Of a stretch of 64,000 nt of DNA, positions 62,715 to 64,000 are shown piece by piece; within the stretch, counting starts at the first letter, position 1; each line of letters opens with the position of its first letter. The notes beneath the pieces were generated by a model. The model made no database searches. It had not been told where the DNA came from and worked only from the letters and a program-made list of their open reading frames with translations. The position numbers and the translations under genes are program-made. The stretch comes from JAVBLP01 sp031553505 (lineage in GTDB: Bacteria; Elusimicrobiota; Endomicrobiia; Endomicrobiales; Endomicrobiaceae): assembly GCA_031553505.1 (NCBI GenBank), contig JAVBLP010000006.1, forward strand, positions 1 through 64,000, written 5' to 3'.

Positions 62715-64000
62715 TTAAGAAATATTCTCTTTCGATTTAAAGATTTTCCATGTCTTATAGGGAAGCAAAATACATGAAGTAAATAAAAATGACAGAATAA
62801 GCCCCGCAAGTATTCCGTTGATGCCGTATCGCAGCGAAAGAAAGTATGCCGAACAAGCGCATACCAATGCTTGCAAAGGAATATATATCCAAAATATCCT
62901 TATCGCGTTAATGCTTAATAAAAACATTCCGAAAGTATCAGTCCATACTCTTAGGATAAAATAAACGCAAAAAAGTGCTATCAGGGGCAGCGAAACGCTT
63001 ATGGAAGTTTCCGGAGCAAGTATTTTGATAATAAAGCCTGAAAATAAGTATATTCCGACAGAACCGGCAATTATTATGCTAATCCCGAAAATAAGGTATT
63101 TTTGCAGCATTTTTTTAATTGCGCCATAGTTTCCGCTGCTAAATAATTCGCTTGATACCGGCCATGACGCGGCAAGCAGCGTTCCGTTTATGAACAATAA
63201 CATCAAAAATAATTTGCTGAATATGTTGTATGTGGTTATTCCCGAAGCGTCTGCGGTTTGAGACATTATTATATAATCAAGTTGCAAAGCTGCGGTAGCC
63301 ATTATAAGATACCCTCCGAATTTGATACCTCTTATAAATAGTTCTTTTAATGCCTGCTTATCAAAATCCAATATTCTAAAAAAACAGTTTTTAAAAACCT
63401 TAACATATGGAAAAGCAGCCATAAATAATTGCGGCAAGGTAAAGATCAGGAGCGCGGTAAGGATGCTGGCGTCTTCTTTAAAATATTTATTAGCGGGTAC
63501 TATTAAAATCATGGATAAAACAAGCCCTAACGCTGGTAAAATATTTGAGATATACCCTTTTTGCAGTGCGAAATACACGCGGTACGTTATGCTTGTCATC
63601 GCGGTTGCAATGAATACCGTTCCGATGATTCCAATAATGTTTATCGTTTGAAGCTCTTTTATACTCAGGTAATTTGAAAGAATTTTTTCTTGCATGAAAG
63701 GGGAAACAATAGAAAGCAACGCGACAAAAATAAAAAACAGCAATATTGAGATTTGCAAAGCCGATTTAAGATATCTGTCGTAACTTTGATTTTTGCTGCG
63801 GCATTCAGATATAAAGTTTTGCAGGGCGGCGCCTATGCCGCAATCTAAAGTCAGAAACCATGTTGAAAGAGACATGATAATCGCATATACGGCGTATTGT
63901 TCTTCCCCGAGGTATAAAAGAAGAGTGCGTATGCTTATTATCTGCACAAAAGCAGTTACTATTTTGCTGCCCCACGCGCTTGCGGCAACAACCCAATGCC
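62715..64000 (-). CDS. Polysaccharide flippase (MOP superfamily), 5'-truncated by window
   Basis: Membrane protein with about 12 hydrophobic helices. The frame stays open to the window edge: before the GTG at 63947 the codons read WVVAASAWGSKIVTAFVQII, matching the conserved first helix of Wzx/oligosaccharide flippases, so the true start lies outside and the GTG is not it. Other family features are LDCGIGAALQNFISE after helix 2 and the long alternating helices to the C-terminus. It should move lipid-linked oligosaccharide across the inner membrane for the glycan built by the downstream genes. At least 428 residues are present. Confidence 0.87.
   Translation of the reverse strand, partial: HWVVAASAWGSKIVTAFVQIISIRTLLLYLGEEQYAVYAIIMSLSTWFLTLDCGIGAALQNFISECRSKNQSYDRYLKSALQISILLFFIFVALLSIVSPFMQEKILSNYLSIKELQTINIIGIIGTVFIATAMTSITYRVYFALQKGYISNILPALGLVLSMILIVPANKYFKEDASILTALLIFTLPQLFMAAFPYVKVFKNCFFRILDFDKQALKELFIRGIKFGGYLIMATAALQLDYIIMSQTADASGITTYNIFSKLFLMLLFINGTLLAASWPVSSELFSSGNYGAIKKMLQKYLIFGISIIIAGSVGIYLFSGFIIKILAPETSISVSLPLIALFCVYFILRVWTDTFGMFLLSINAIRIFWIYIPLQALVCACSAYFLSLRYGINGILAGLILSFLFTSCILLPYKTWKIFKSKENIS

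Noticed and set aside
62715..63947. GTG at 63947 as the start of the flippase gene
   Set aside because: The frame is open to the window edge and the upstream codons encode conserved first-helix residues of the family.
1..64000. tRNA, rRNA, CRISPR array, insertion sequence or prophage
   Set aside because: Intergenic gaps are short and were read through; no cloverleaf, direct-repeat array, transposase or integrase was seen. A covariance-model scan would be decisive.

Overview
The window (about 40% GC by eye) is a chromosomal segment of a Gram-negative, sugar-fermenting anaerobe. PPi-dependent phosphofructokinase, GTP-type PEP carboxykinase, LPS-type glycosyltransferases and a giant exported protein together fit the phylum Elusimicrobiota (Elusimicrobium/Endomicrobium-like). 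That assignment is an inference from gene content and was not tested against a database. No rRNA, tRNA, CRISPR array, insertion sequence or prophage was recognised. Coding density is very high and no gene-free gap reaches 300 bases.

Layout. 1-6206 (+): carB (5' end cut off), purF and pyrG, a nucleotide-synthesis operon. 6268-11152 (+): a trehalose operon with a membrane-anchored HAMP-OtsA fusion, OtsB, a DUF5752-like protein and a TreT-like synthase; the last three genes overlap. It ends at a bidirectional terminator. 11380-14202 (-): an MscS channel and a sugar-type MFS transporter; osmolyte synthesis and an osmotic safety valve therefore sit side by side. 14497-33592 (+): a small membrane protein of unknown function, then a single 18.4-kb gene for a 6133-residue protein with a signal peptide, a papain/C39-like domain near each end, coiled coils, a long beta-rich stretch, a toxin-like hydrophobic block and a SecA-like ATPase/helicase core. 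A strong intrinsic terminator sits between the small gene and the giant gene, with the small gene's stop codon in its loop. 33759-34076 (+): a TRL-like lipoprotein.

34239-44924: energy metabolism (PPi-PFK, an aldehyde dehydrogenase, PEPCK-GTP, NDK) interleaved with three paralogous TMTC-like GT-C membrane glycosyltransferases carrying C-terminal TPR repeats. 45015-56112 (+): a long housekeeping run: Nudix hydrolase, aspS, phoH, 7TM-HD phosphodiesterase, ybeY, two CNNM/CBS proteins, recO, glyQ, glyS. 56178-64000 (-): a cell-surface polysaccharide operon (flippase cut by the window end, two GT9-type proteins, two methyltransferases, a GT2) followed by YjbQ and an MFS transporter.

The most interesting object is the giant gene: an exported protein carrying intact-looking helicase motifs and two predicted cysteine-protease folds, possibly controlled by translation-coupled read-through of the terminator in front of it. 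Secondary points are promoters placed so that three genes would be transcribed leaderless, the HAMP-OtsA fusion with redundant trehalose routes, a eukaryote/Bacteroidetes-like CarB, a YbeY with Asp in place of its third zinc His, and an AspRS with the non-discriminating signature.
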